Below are positions 1-12,100 of a DNA stretch of 64,000 nt, piece after piece. This DNA comes from Dolomedes plantarius. Lineage: Eukaryota > Arthropoda > Arachnida > Araneae > Dolomedidae. Each line of letters opens with the position of its first letter. Position 1 is the stretch's first letter. The position numbers and the translations under genes were made by a program. Under the pieces are notes generated by a model. That model saw only the letters and a program-made list of their open reading frames with translations, made no database searches and was not told where the DNA came from. The stretch covers positions 189,633,838-189,697,837 of the forward strand of contig OU015492.1 in NCBI GenBank assembly GCA_907164885.2. The letters run 5' to 3'.

Positions 1-157
1 TATCTTCTGATTCACTGCTATATTCAATATCACTTTCCTCAGTTTCACTTCCGTCACTCGTATCGATGTCTTCAAAATCGTCTTCGCTTGATGAATCCAA
101 ATCATCTATATAACGTTTACGGGATGCCATTTTGCAACAAAAAAATGCCGCGCACTT

Positions 158-230
158 TGACTTTGACCTTTGGCCTCTACCCTTTGGCATCTAACCTTTA
201 GCATCTAACCTTTGTCCTCTAACCTTTGAA
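158..230. repeat. Degenerate short tandem repeat
   Basis: About five copies of a 14-15 nt unit around CTAACCTTTGGCAT, in the 5' untranslated part of the piggyBac-like element. Confidence 0.6.
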
Positions 231-280
231 ACTTGCAGTATAGTGCTGCCATCTATTGCATTGAGCGCAAATAAATTCCT

Positions 281-392
281 CCCGAGATATATTCGGGTAT
301 AACAACACGAAGCAATCAAAAAAAAATTACCCCGAGTAATACTCGGGCGTGACATTTTGGAACACCAGTGCTGTGCCCGAGATTACCTCGGG
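281..392. repeat. Three subterminal CCCGAG...CTCGGG palindromes
   Basis: Imperfect 17-nt palindromes at 281-297, 331-347 (CCCGAGTAATACTCGGG) and 376-392, spaced 50 and 45 nt. They sit between the TTAA end and the ORF of the piggyBac-like element and could be transposase-binding sites. Confidence 0.7.
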
Positions 393-469
393 CAGAACAG
401 TTAAAAGGTTAATCATAAAATGAAGCAGAAGATATGCAGTGGAAAGTAAACTTTAATTAAAAATATGAA

Positions 470-1283
470 TTACAGTTTTATGAAATACTCTAAAATGGAT
501 GTTTTGTTTTGTTTATGATGCCTACATTGTTCAGCCAGCTTCTCGATTTGAAGTAAACATTTTTGTAATGAATTAACTGGCAGTTTTTTAATTCCTTTAA
601 GACTTCATGGATTATTAGACTTTCGAATCACTAATAATGTAAGCTTTTCGCTCCCATCCATATTAGCACAAACTATAGCTGTAATCCTGACTTTACTGTT
701 TTTATCTCCTACGCAAGCATCCCCTTTAGAATGTAATGTCTTGTTTGGCAAGAGTTTATAAAAAAATGCAGTTTCGTTTGCATTAAAAATATCTTTCGGC
801 AGGTAAGTAGAGAAAATCTCTGGCAGTTTCGTACCGAAATTAGTGCATATGTTTTCGTTTACATCAGAGCTTTGGCACATACAGTTTGATAAGAAATATT
901 GTGCCTTAATTAAATTGAGAAATCCCTCCATCACTGCATTTAAAATCTTCAAACCCATTCGACTTTCCAATTCATCAGCCTTCGTCTGCACTAAAGGCCA
1001 TTTATCGGAAAATTTCCAGATCTAAAATCCTGGAACCGCAGCAGTAGAGCGTTTTCTAGATGTTCTTGGGACGCATTTCTCATGCGTTTCCTTTCTCTAG
1101 CAAATTTTAATTTTTCCCCTGAATCTAAAATTGACTCCTTGTTTTTCAGATAATTTGACAAGTTATTTTCTTAATTCCATAGTCAGCTGCTAATTTTTTT
1201 TTACACTCGCCATTCTTTACTTTCTTTAAAATTTCTACCTTTGTCTCCAAAGTTCGGATTTTGTACTTTCTACGTGTAGACAT
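470..1283 (-). pseudogene. Tigger-like transposase pseudogene (TIGD type)
   Basis: On the minus strand, ATG at 1281-1283 opens a CENP-B N-terminal helix-turn-helix segment (MSTRRKYKIRTLETKVEILK...). A stop interrupts it, and a second open part at 991-605 has the first catalytic Asp region (IFNANETAFFYKLLPNKTL; A replaces the usual D in NADET) and VCANMDGSEKLTLLVIRKS. The chain then jumps directly to a C-terminal tail (LLQIEKLAEQCRHHKQNKTS...) ending at the stop 470-472. Around 200 residues with the other catalytic aspartates are missing. Non-functional. Confidence 0.78.
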
Positions 1284-1328
1284 CCTGAATTTTTACACGT
1301 TCACACCACACACTGAGGAAAAAAAACT

Positions 1329-1514
1329 TGCCAGGTGATGGCCGAATGGCCTAGGGCGCAGACATTCGGTTCAGATCATGTGGGTTCGAGACCTACTGTT
1401 GGCATGGATGCTTGTAGCCGTTCGGAATCGGCTTTAAACTGTAGGTCCCGGTCTAATTAGCCATCGTGTAGCAAAAAGTTGACCTTAGCGCTCCAAACCA
1501 AACCAAACCAAACC
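1329..1514 (+). mobile_element. tRNA-derived SINE, family 1
   Basis: tRNA-like head with A-box TGGCCGAATGG and perfect B-box GGTTCGAGACC, a body ending GTAGCAAAAAGTTGACC, and a (CCAAA)n tail. Flanked by 13-nt target duplications, 1316-1328 and 1515-1527, with one mismatch. Same family as 13466-13624 and 61434-61615 (minus strand). Confidence 0.82.
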
Positions 1515-1974
1515 AGGAAGAAAAACTAGATTACATTAACTTGTCTGCACTGCAAGCATAACTGACGCAGCTCCCTAGAATCTGTAGTAAAGACTGGTTT
1601 TTCTGAAATTCTAAGAAAATCGATACGAATAACGGAAAATCGCTTTGTCCTTTAAGCACTGATGTCCCTAATGTTTAGCGGAAATGCAATAGTCTAGGAA
1701 TACAGGCATGTGCCTCTTTACACAGAAAAGAATTACAGATGATTTTGACACACAAAATAATAAATACAGCATGTATTTTCTCCGTTAAACGAGGAAAAAT
1801 AAACTTTTTTTTGTCAAATTTTTAGTTCGAATTAACCGAAGTGGTAAAAATTTAGTTCGAATTGAGGAGATATTTTTAATATTAATTCCAATACAAGTTT
1901 TTGGGGGTATTTGGATTAGTTCGAATTAACCGAAAGTTCGATTTAACCGAGTTCGAATTAACGAGCGTCCACTG

Positions 1975-1980
<6 letters not shown>

Positions 1981-2054
<74 letters not shown>
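1981..2054. repeat. (TA)n microsatellite
   Basis: About 37 TA units ending exactly at the left terminal repeat of the DD41D mariner relic. Confidence 0.98.
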
Positions 2055-2059
<5 letters not shown>

Positions 2060-3345
2060 GGTCGTTCGCACTTTATTTAAACGATTTTGTAATTTATTTT
2101 TGTAGATTGCATTTTAAGATAAAAAATTGGCAACTTTAGAATAATCGTAAGCTACTGTTTTGTTTTGATTGGAATGTAAAATAAAAGATATTTAGAAAAT
2201 GGCTCCTAAAATTGACAGATAGCTCGAAGGTTACGAAACTTCGTTTTCCGAGGAGAAATTTTCATCTCAACAAATTATGAAGCGGTGTAAAAATCACGGT
2301 TACGGCATTTAAAAAAAAGGTATTTATAATATATTAAATTTGAATGGAAAAAAGTCCAACTAAAAGTAAAAATGAAAAAATGACGGCGAAATCTCATTAT
2401 AAGATTGTTCGAAAGCAGGTAAATATCAAGAAAGTAAAGTCTCTGATCTGAAAAATACGCCCACTCAAAGATCATTTGCATTGAAACTAGGAATGTCTTC
2501 CGGTACTGTAAGTAAAACATTCATAAAATTTGAAGTTAACAAAGATGTTTAAATCTAAATTTCATCTGCTTTTTGCCAAAACATATTGATAAAAGAAAAA
2601 CAAATCGTAGAAAATTATATGAAAAACACCTAGCTTCTGAAAAGTGAAAATCTGTTGCCTCGATAAGGCATGGGTGTATTTAAGTGAGTGTAATAAAAAA
2701 AGATTAATTTTCTATTACTCAACTGACGGGGATGATCTTACGAAATGGCCTCGTAAGTGTACAGACAATTTCACAGAGGAATTCATGATAGTTGCAGGAT
2801 TTTGTTACAACGGCAAATTAAAAATCAAAAAAGTCTCAAGTAAAGACAAAATTAATTCATTCTATTATCCGCAGAATATTTTAGAACCAATTTTTGAAGA
2901 AAAAATTCCAGTATTTTATGGAAAGGACATTGATAAAGTTCAGCTTCATATGTGCAAAGCGTCTAGTCACACCCTTAAATCAACTTCCGCTTATTTAGCA
3001 AATAAAGAATCAGAAACAGGAATAAAGCGTATCCCATTCAATGAAATACCTGTAAAATCACTTGGCGCTTCTCCAAGGGACTTTTGTCCTTTCAGTTTAT
3101 TAAAGCGAGCTTCACGAAAACGACATCCAAGAACACTAACGGACATTGGAAAACGGTCAAAGAGGAATGGTGTAAAATTGACATGACAGTGCTAAAAAAA
3201 TTTTACTTTCATGGGAAAATTAGAGATAGAGTTATTGTCAAGGACCATGGCTATCAGATAGAAGCAAATCGCAGGAAAAGATATGGCATTAATACATAAA
3301 ACGTAATTATCAAAATCGTTTCCATAAAGTGCGAACGACGCTCTG
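2055..3345 (+). mobile_element. DD41D (rosa-type) mariner relic
   Basis: Terminal inverted repeats CAGAAGGTCGTTCGCACTTT and, read from the other end, CAGAGCGTCGTTCGCACTTT; both are flanked by TA and by (TA)n arrays. 1291 bp. Internal ORF remnants match the intact element at 55857-57159. Confidence 0.85.
2199..3296 (+). pseudogene. DD41D mariner transposase pseudogene
   Basis: A start-like MAPKID at 2199 is soon interrupted by stops. The longest open part (2644-3186) keeps SECNKKRLIFYYS, EEFMIVAGFCYNGKLKIKKV and the second Asp region in mutated form (QLHMCKASSHT, with C where the intact copy has D). A frameshift near 3180 follows. The homologous intact protein is at 57014-55911. Confidence 0.83.

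Positions 3346-3348
<3 letters not shown>

Positions 3349-3425
<77 letters not shown>
3349..3425. repeat. (TA)n microsatellite
   Basis: TA array between the right end of the mariner relic and a 14-nt stub next to the following Tc1. Confidence 0.98.
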
Positions 3426-3428
<3 letters not shown>

Positions 3429-3441
3429 TTCTCTCCAAATA

Positions 3442-4852
3442 CACTGCTGGCCACCCAAATTGCAACACCAAGAAAGACAAGAGATATCACAACAAAATTT
3501 ATTTTGTAGATAACATGTTGACCAAGTATCAAATGATTAAATTTATAGACTTCTGTGAAGCGTGGTTCCTGTCAAAATCAGTAGCCAGATTAGCCGCCAT
3601 TGTTGGAGATCACCGCTGCCACACGCCTCGGCATTGATTCAAAGAGAGTTTGGATGAGTTTCTTGGGATACAGCAGACCATACAGATTCCACACGTTGCC
3701 ATAGTTGATCTGCTGTTGCAGCTGGGGATGGAATCTGGGTCAATCGTAGAGCAACCATGGACCACATGTTTTCTATCGGCGAAAGATCCGGAGAGCGATG
3801 CGGCCAGGGAAGCAATTCAATCTGGCGATTGACGAAGAACCGTTGGACAATGCGTGCCAAGTGTGGTCGCGCATTATCCTGTTGAAATATGGCTGTGGGC
3901 AAGCCCTGAAGGTAAGGAAGGACAACTGGCTCCAACAGCTCTGAGATGTAGCGCTGGCTGTTTAAAGTACCGGCAATGCGTACTAGAGGTGTGCGAGAGT
4001 GATATCCAATACCGCCCCATACCATAATACCCGGTGCAGGACCAGTGTGGCGGTGCATAACGCAGCTGTTCAGCATCCTCTCTTCACGGTGTCTCCAGAC
4101 TCGAATGCTACCATCGTGGTGTTGCAGACAGAAGCGTGACTCGTCAGTAAAGACAATTTCATTCCATTCTGCCGTCCACATCCTTCTGTAATCGGACCAT
4201 TGGCGGCGGAGACATCTGTGGTTCTGCGTCAAGGGTAGACAAAGCAATGGACGTCTTGCGGACAGACCACTCTGCTGTAAACGGCGTCGAATGGTACGCG
4301 CAGACACTGGATGATGCGTTACAGACTGCATGTGCTGTGCTATGGTTCGTGATGTGACTGAGCGATCCGTCACTGCCATGCGCACAATTTGCCTGTCATC
4401 ACGTGAAGTGGTGCGCTGAGGTGGATGCGATCGAACACTCCGGTCCGCCGTACCCTCCTGCATCCAACGATCACATATCCGCATTACAGTTGTTTGGTTT
4501 CGTCCAACACGACTACCGATTTCCCTGAAAGATAATCCACAATCTCGGTAGGCCACTATCCTTCCTCTGTCGAAGTCTGATTCTTGATCAAAAGATGATC
4601 GCTGTTTTCGACGAGGCATAATTGATCTTTTTTTTGAAAAAATCCACAAGAAAAACACAATTGCCGAACTTGAAATCGTCGAAATCTCCAAGCCTTAAAT
4701 AGCGCTTTGAAGTGGCGCCACAGGCGCGCTTGAGGTGCGTCTGCGCTGAAATTCTAATCATTTGCATATCTCACCTCCGCTAATGCATGTTGTAAATTTC
4801 ATGTTATTTGCATGTTTCCTTCAGGGTGTTGCATTTACAGTGGCCAGCAGTG
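3442..4852 (-). mobile_element. Tc1-like transposon, copy 1
   Basis: Ends CACTGCTGGCCACC... with TA on both sides (3440-3441, 4853-4854), 1411 bp. Nearly identical to the copy at 49498-50905. The 14 bp left of it (CAGTTCTCTCCAAA, 3426-3439) is the reverse complement of the sequence next to the other copy. Confidence 0.92.
3639..4619 (-). pseudogene. Tc1-like DD34E transposase, C-terminal frameshift
   Basis: Likely start is the Met of MPRRKQRSSF at 4619, as in copy 2. N-terminal paired-like helix-turn-helix (RGRIVAYRDCGLSFREIGSR), then the DDE core: FTDESRF, FQQDNARPHLARIV, SPDLSPIENMW with 34 residues between the second Asp and Glu. A one-base insertion near 3675 shifts the frame, so the tail ends QETHPNSL instead of the MPRR.AAVI..NGG ending of copy 2. 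Probably inactive or weakened, although all three catalytic residues are present. Confidence 0.88.
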
Positions 4853-5073
4853 TATATATGAGGCGGTGAAAGATAAAGTTGTGGAAGTTACATTTTCAAA
4901 TATTTTCATTCGAGGGCGAAAATGCAATCTCCATGTTCAATCTATAGTGGAATTGTTATTATTTGCAATATTATAATAATTATTAGGAATTATAATTTGT
5001 TCAATTTATGGTGGGATTTTTTGTAGTTTTTGATATAAAACTCTTTTGACTTAAATCACTTTGCCTTTAACCA

Positions 5074-5077
<4 letters not shown>
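4853..5077. other. Unclassified AT-rich spacer
   Basis: 225 bp between two Tc1 elements with no ORF or repeat I recognise. Confidence 0.5.
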
Positions 5078-5110
<33 letters not shown>

Positions 5111-5120
5111 TCTAGATATA

Positions 5121-6348
5121 CTGAGCGGCCACTTTATTATGACCACCTGGCACATTTATGCAAATGAGCTATAACGTCACATTGTTGCCGCTAAAGGGCG
5201 AGATAAATACAAATAGGAAATGTAGGACAAGTAAACCTTCAATTGCACTGTGTTGCTTGCGAAGATATGGGTAAAAAGCTTGATTTAAGTGAGTTTGAAC
5301 GCGGGATGATTGTAGTCGCTCGAAGCCTCGACTCGAGCATCAGCAAAACGGCTGTACTTGTGAAGTTTTCGAGAGCAGCAGTTTTTAATGTTTACAGAGA
5401 GTGGACTACCAAGCAGAAAACCGGGTCTCAGCGTCAGGCTTGTCGTCGTCACAGGCTACTGAATACTCGATCTGAAAGGAGACTTGCCAGAGTTTTCCAG
5501 TCCAACAAAAGAGCAACAGTACATCAGATAGCGGGGAATCTTAATTAAGGAGCAACTGTGAAAGTCTCTGAAAGAACTGTTCATCGCACATTACACCGTA
5601 TAGTCTATGGAAGCCGACGACCTTTTCGAAAGCCTCTACTGTCTGCCTTGAATAAGAGAAGACTTCTCCAGTTCGCAAAGGATCACAAGAATTGGACAGT
5701 AGATGGCAGGAAAAGGTTCACGTGGTCCGATGAATCGCGTTTTCATTTATACCATCAGATGGCAGTTGTGCGAATATGGAGAAAACATCCCGAAAACATG
5801 GACTCCAGCTGCATTGCCAGAACACTTCAAGCCGGTGGAGGCAATATTAGGGTTTGGGGGATGTTTTCTTTTTAATATATGGGTCCTTTGATTCCGGTGA
5901 AACAACGTCTGAATGCCGAAGGGTATTTAAGTGTTATCACAGATCAAGTACATCCTGTTTTGTTAATGGTGTACTCTTTCGGGTATGGGTACGTTCTGCA
6001 GGACAATGCTCATTGTCATAAAGCCGGCATTGTCCCCAGATTGTTCGAAGACCATGAAATTATTTCAGTAGAATTTACGTTGCTTCGTTGACCTGCAAAA
6101 TAGCTAGATCTGAAACCAGTTGAGAATTTGCGGGATGAGATCGAGCTGGAATAACAGGCAGCTGGATCCAGTGCCATCAAATATTAAGAAATTGGACTGT
6201 GTAGTTCATTGGATATGGTCTCAAATTCCTCATACCACCTACCAACATCTCATATTATACATGTGAAGAAGAATTCATGTAGTACTAAGGGCAAAATGGG
6301 GTCCAACATTGTATTGAGGGGATGGTCTTAATAATTTCACCACTCAGT
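5121..6348 (+). mobile_element. Tc1-like transposon relic (second family)
   Basis: Imperfect terminal repeats ACTGAGCGGCCACTTTATTA and, from the right end, ACTGAGTGGTGAAATTATTA. A (TA)n run precedes the left end. Carries a disrupted transposase. Confidence 0.83.
5267..6250 (+). pseudogene. Tc1-like transposase pseudogene
   Basis: Begins [20 protein letters not shown] (helix-turn-helix). A stop follows IAGNLN, then KVSERTVHRTLHRI, FTWSDESRFHLY, a frame break after GGNIRVWGMFSF, YVLQDNAHCHKAG, and a decayed LKPVENL (Glu region). At least three disruptions. Tc1 DD34E type. Confidence 0.83.
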
Positions 6349-8158
6349 TTATATATCGAATGCTTAAAAAACTGTATTATTTGTGCTGTAAACCTAATGT
6401 GAATATTATAAACATTATATAAATACATAAAGGGTAATTGATAAATTACCCACAGTAAGTTTTTAGTAACACTATGTAATGGATGCTGAACGCTAGATTG
6501 AATATTGACAATGGACGAGTACTATGTGTCACAGGGTTCTAGCTAAATCCCCTCACTGATGCCTTAAGCAAATATTACGGTAAATATTCTTGTTTATATT
6601 GATACAGAAATTAAAAAGCTCAATTGATTTCTGATTACAAACACTGAGATAACACGGAAACTTTTTGTTTTTGCGTCTCATTTGTAAGCTTTGTCTCTTC
6701 ATGTGCGTCATCTTCGCACACATTACCTATATTTTATTTCTATGATCTTTCAGTTGGCACTTGCACGTTTTATAATCACGACTAACATGGGCAGTTTTGG
6801 CTACTGGAGAGCACTACATTGTGCCATGCACGTTTTGAAACTAATAAACTGTTTATTTGTTTAATTTCATTTGTTAATGTACTTTATTAACTGGTTTTTG
6901 ACATCAGAAACAGCAGATATTGCTTCAGCGATTTCTAGTTAACTATTGTCTACGTTTTTTCTCCTCTGCAGACGTGGTAAAACTGCATATCAAACGAATG
7001 AATGCATTGATTTCTCTTGTCTTAAGGCAATTAATTTCTCATTTTCGAAAACGTTACTTACTGGTTTGCTGCCACAGTGTGCGGGTACCATAGTGTGCTG
7101 GTTCGGATCCTGAGACTGAAATGCCTGTTTGTAGCTACAGTGTACTCTCGATTATCCGTGTTGGGATTATCGATTATCTGATTTGCGAATTGTCAGTGCA
7201 GAAACAAATCTTTATATAAATTAATACCTAATTTATTTCCTCAAAACTGCTTGCAAAGTTTGTATACATACATATATTAAAACATGAATTTTAAAATAAC
7301 AGTTTTCTATTTATTGAGAAGATTTTTTTGATAAAGGAATCGATAATGTACTAAATAATATTTCTTTTAATTTCTCGGGATTATGAAAACACTAATTTCA
7401 TATCCTGTTGGGAAAATTAGTGGCGATATCAAAAGACCACTGATTACATACATAAGTTAAATTAATAAAATAGAATATCAAGCGTAGTATTGTATTTTGA
7501 AACTTCAATAAATTTCAGTAGAAATCGGACTATCCGTGATTTTCGATTATTGGTGCTCTCTTCCACTCCATTAACTCGGGGTGTCGGGATTATGCTATAT
7601 TTTGAATACACTTTAGACTTCAGGTCCACATCTGCTTACCGCATGGATATCTTTAAACCTCGTGAATCGAAAGTATTCTTGAGTTCGAAAGTATTCTTGT
7701 ATTCTTAAAATTTCATCCATGCTCTATTGTATGTACCAGCTTTGTAAAAATTGGTATCTACCTCCCACAAAGCGTGGAATATCACAGAAGTCTTAAACGC
7801 TCGTGTTGCAGGAATGAAACAAAGTTATGTCCTTGGAGATTGATTTTTTTACATAGTAAAGCAGTATATTATGTAGTCAGATTAAGAATATTAATGTTTA
7901 TTTTGCATATTACTAATTCTTAAAATTTCACTTTCTTTTGGACATTATAGATCAAAATTACTCTTTCTCACATCATTTTTGTGAAATTTCATTTCGACTT
8001 TAATAGGAGATTATTTTTTATAATATTGTACAAAAGAAAAGAAGAACAATGAATTTTAATACATATTTAATGTATAATTGAAAAATTTAATGTATTTGTA
8101 TAAACAACTATGACCAGACATGTAATTATTTAATTATTTTTTTATTTTTTATTTTTAG
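6349..8158. other. Intronic/upstream DNA of gene A inside the segmental duplication
   Basis: AT-rich, no ORF supported. Near 7080-7110 a fragment with B-box-like GGTTCGGATCC looks like an old SINE. 7138 onward begins a pogo-type repeat. Aligns to 51392-53141. Confidence 0.6.
7138..7580. mobile_element. Tigger/pogo-type non-autonomous repeat, decayed
   Basis: Begins CAGTGTACTCTCGATTATCC and contains further GATTATC/GATTTGCG motifs of Tigger-type ends. The far end is degenerate. The paralogous insertion is at 52170-52625, so it predates the duplication. Confidence 0.6.
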
Positions 8159-8253
8159 ATATTGCGAAATGTTCAATTCTTAATGAATTCATGAAACATT
8201 GGATATGGTCTTCTGAAAAGAGAAGAGCTGCAATGTTTCCACTCATTGATAAA
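8159..8253 (+). CDS. Gene A exon (equivalent of gene B exon 6)
   Basis: 95-nt exon, acceptor ATTTTTAG, donor GTAATG; the first codon is split and its first base lies in an exon outside the window. Encodes DIAKCSILNEF...PLIDK in the CRAL-TRIO domain. Same length and phase as 53142-53236 but strongly diverged in amino acids. Confidence 0.88.
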
Positions 8254-9136
8254 GTAATGTATGGTGTCAGTTTTAATTATTTGTGCAAAATTTCGTACCT
8301 AAATGACAAGTTTTCAAACATTTCCGCAAATAATTTGACTTAAGTTGTTTGTGAAACCATCATATGAATTACGATATAAAAATTATCGATCTCTAGAGAT
8401 CTCTTCTTGTAAATTTTATATATTTACGTAAACTGTCGACATGGTAAACTGGTAAGTAATCTCGTGTTCGAATCCTATATAAGACATAAAAGATCGTGGG
8501 ATCTGCCATCAAAGTGAACAATATTGGTTCACCTATATGGTACTCTCTATGATAAAGATGACAGCAAAATCAAGATTATATATAGTTTTCGGACAAAGTC
8601 CTCCCGACCTATGAAAAAAATTTACCTAATGCTTAAGGAAACTGCCAATTCTTACATTTCGTCTACGCAAACACATGTGTTATGGGCATTTAGCTCTAAG
8701 AATTGCGGGCATTAAGAATTTCCTAGTTCGCGGAAAATTACGCATGTGTAATTACAGTCAACTTCACTATCGTTCACCCTGTTCATAGGGAATAAGCATT
8801 AGCATATCATTCTTTATTAGCTTGTTAGATGCCTAAGTTTAGCACATAAGCAAATGAATATTTGTTAAAGCTGTTTAAATGAAGAGCGTGCAGATTTTCA
8901 TGGATGTTCTCCCTCTTCATATATTACCGTAGATTTATCATCGCATTTTTCACTCATTCTGTTGATAATTAATTTATTTGTTTTGTGAAAAAAAACATTT
9001 TTACAAGCAAGGAGCCTTTAAACAATGCAGAATGTGTCGCTGAGTTCCTTCAAAAAAGTTCGCTTACTTTGATCTAGTACATTGATGTTCTTTGATTACT
9101 TTCTTTCATGTAAAGAAAAACCCTCAAAACGAAACA

Positions 9137-9196
<60 letters not shown>

Positions 9197-12100
9197 AAGC
9201 AAATGCAAGAAAAACACAGAAATTTAAAATATTTAGATTACATTTTCTCTTTCCTTAAAAATCTTGAAATCTTTGTCACACATGATAACCTGAATTTCAA
9301 AACATTGTTTTTCTTTATTCCGCCAATATAAAATATGTCATTGGCTTAAGAAGTGTGTTGATTGTGCTGACATTCTGTATAACTCAAAAGTAGTTTAGGG
9401 TGTGAGGGGGTAACTAAATTTTTCTTTAAACAAGAATTTATTAAATTCAAAGATTTTAACATAAAACTATTTACAATGATTATTTTATGTATATTTCTGT
9501 TTGGTTTTTACAATACCTCCAAAATAAAATTTTTATGCTATGCCACTCTCACATCAAATTTTAAAAAAATGCATGTATTATTACATTTTAATATGTTTTG
9601 AAAATACAATAATTTGATGATTTGAAAGCTCCCTGAAATTTTAAAGTCTTGGGTCATACCCTGTGGACTTAGGCAATAATCTATGTCTGTTCCTGAGATG
9701 ATGTGTTCCAGCGAATTTTAATTACGACTTAAGTCATAGTCTCGGTGCTCGCTTTCAACTCATGTAAGTCCAATCTCGTTTGCAGTTGTGACATTTCATA
9801 TATTGGATTTACAAATAATTCCAAATTTCTAATTTCATATTGATAATTTATTATTTAATTTCGCCAGTCATATTGTTGTCCGCATTTTCTTGCTTACATA
9901 TTTCTAATTATTGCAGGGGAAAAAAACCATTCCTCAAGTATATGCTATTGTCGACTTAGATACACTGACCTTCGGAAATGCAACGAATAAATCATGTGAG
10001 TACATATTTACCCTTTTCTAAGTGAAATATTAAATTCAATGCAAATGCATTACGTTAGATTTTCAGGCTAGATCTCATAGATGATGACCATGGGCTAAAT
10101 AATAATCGATTACAAAGATAATGTACGTAGATCACATACGGTAAGCAAATGGAGATACGAATGGCGTATGAATGCAGATTCCGGACGGAAATTAAAATTT
10201 GTAAATTTCCAGTAGAAAAGACGATGCTCTCGCTCTATGATAGCAACACTTGCATGGAGAACTGGATACATGGTAATCCAAGTACTATATTTTCTCGAAT
10301 CTGATGACCATATTTAATCCCGAAATTTTATATTAAAAGTCTGAATAAACGTTTGAATTTGGTACGGATGATAAAATACGAAGTGAACGTGGATTCGGTA
10401 TTGGAAGAGTGAAAACAAAATGATTTGTTTGATGGACAGGAGAGACAGTGATTAACAAGTTTACGATTTCATGAATGAATTATTAAGCGTTTAAACTTAT
10501 TGATGACTCGTTGGTATGTTTATTAGGAAAGAAATTATATTTTGTTAGAATTAGCAAGAATAAAATAGTGTTGGCTGTCCTCCCCTTACCGAAATAATCC
10601 TTGCTGATATAGAAAGGAATAGTAAGTTACGGAAGCTTATCTTTCCACAGTATCTTTCCACAGTATGTAATTCGAGAATAATTTATATTACACTTTTTAA
10701 GAAAAAAATCATATTGTCAAATAGGGATGTAAACTGATAGGTATATAGTGTGCTTGGATAGAAAATGAAACCATTGCAAGTTCAGAATATCTATTCAAAA
10801 TACCACACAGAACATGCAACGTACCCCACAATACATGCAAGTAAGGAGTGGGACACCTCTGACACAGATGTAAGCGACTGCTCTGTGTGGCATCAAGTTC
10901 TCAGATGGCCCTTCAAGGATTGCAAGCGAATGATGTCCATTTTGAGGACTAATTTATTTATATTCTGGAATGGGCAGAGGCAGCATTCCATAAGGTTTCA
11001 AAAATACTGAGTAAGTGAAAGATCGGGTGATCTGCAGCACAAGGATCTATGTCGATAGATAGAAAAAAATTGTGGGAAAAATGTGATGTGTGTGGCTACA
11101 CATTACTGTATAAAGTCCTGAGAGGTTGCAGCAGAAATGATTATCTAACAGACCTGATGTTTGTTGCTGTACTGTTGGGTCGTAAGATACCAAAGAGATG
11201 TGGCTGTCAAATGAAATAACTTCTTACCACACACCATACCTCTGTGAATGAGAGCCTTTGGACTATCGGCAATCAACGGAGGATCTATGAACTGGGCGGC
11301 CAGTCCCCAGACACGCATTGGCTAGCCATTGGATCAAAACGGACCCAGCATTCAAGACTGCGATCACATTTCCCTACGTATTGTCAAAATAAGTTGTCTG
11401 TACATATTTTCAGCATTAAGGTACCTGCACGGGAAGTTTCATTCGATCCTACAATATTTGAAGACCTATTACGATTGGATTATTTATATTTATATTTATA
11501 TTTTCATTTATTTATTTTTCATCAAATTTCTTTTGTATTACAAGCTTTGCAGGCTTTGTTTCCGAAATAAATAACTTTTCTGAAGTTTTCAACAGGCATT
11601 CAAACAAAAGACAATAGCTAGAATAAAGATATGATAAGAATACTCCTTTGGACATTTAAATAACATGCAGGAACAAAGAAACTGTTAATGCAATTACAAA
11701 AAGTTATATTGTTAACTACAGCATCAACCACATAAAAATTAAAGAGTATTGGAAATTGCATCTGCATGGAATCAGGGGTGGTCCTACGATTAGTTATATC
11801 TGATGTCATCTGTGTATCCGACGTAAATACATTGAATACTCGTATAATATCTTTTACGGAAATGGTGCATTAATTTGGATTTCTAGTCGCTTTTTTCGAT
11901 ACATTTTTAAAATAGGGGCTTATCCCTTCTTAATTCCTCCCCGTTTTTAATTTCCCCCTCACTCTATGTGTACTGCGCAACCCCTAGGCTTCCAGATCTT
12001 TAATTGGTTACACTCCACAGTTTAAGGGTACCTCAGCGTATGAGAGGACCACAAGAACATCAAAATAATAATCATCCGGCATCTTTTAGGAGATGTTTTC

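Larger units (their letters stand above)
1..412 (-). mobile_element. piggyBac-like transposon, 5' end and N-terminus
   Basis: On the minus strand a TTAA at 409-412 is followed by CCTTTTAACTG, like the TTAA-CC(C/T)TTT termini of piggyBac-like elements. A start codon at 128-130 opens an acidic leader (MASRKRYIDDLDSSSEDDFE...) that runs off the window start. The acidic Ser/Asp/Glu-rich leader is typical of piggyBac-type transposases. The untranslated part has three palindromes and a short degenerate tandem repeat. Superfamily call is inference because the catalytic core is outside the window. Confidence 0.6.
437..1974 (-). mobile_element. Tigger/pogo-like DNA transposon, internally deleted, with SINE insertion
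   Basis: The right end on the minus strand begins CAGTGGACGCTCGTTAATTC, a Tigger-type terminal repeat, next to a TA. The interior repeats the GTTCGAATTAACCGAA motif. The left end is uncertain (a short CAGTGGAA at 437). Transposase remnants run from 1283 to 470 on the minus strand. A SINE occupies 1329-1514 with its own target duplication. Confidence 0.7.

Noticed and set aside
3192..3637. Open frames rich in Ile-Tyr repeats (also at 9092, 13092, 31585, 32804, 35777-36195, 45137-45474, 48208, 54008, 63142)
   Set aside because: They are translations of (TA)n microsatellites, open in several frames at once, with no flanking coding signal.
1..8158. Search for gene A exons 1-5
   Set aside because: No sequence resembling the gene B exons (e.g. 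RDFDVDKAEKML, FYRKYVEPSI) was found; they are presumed upstream of the window.
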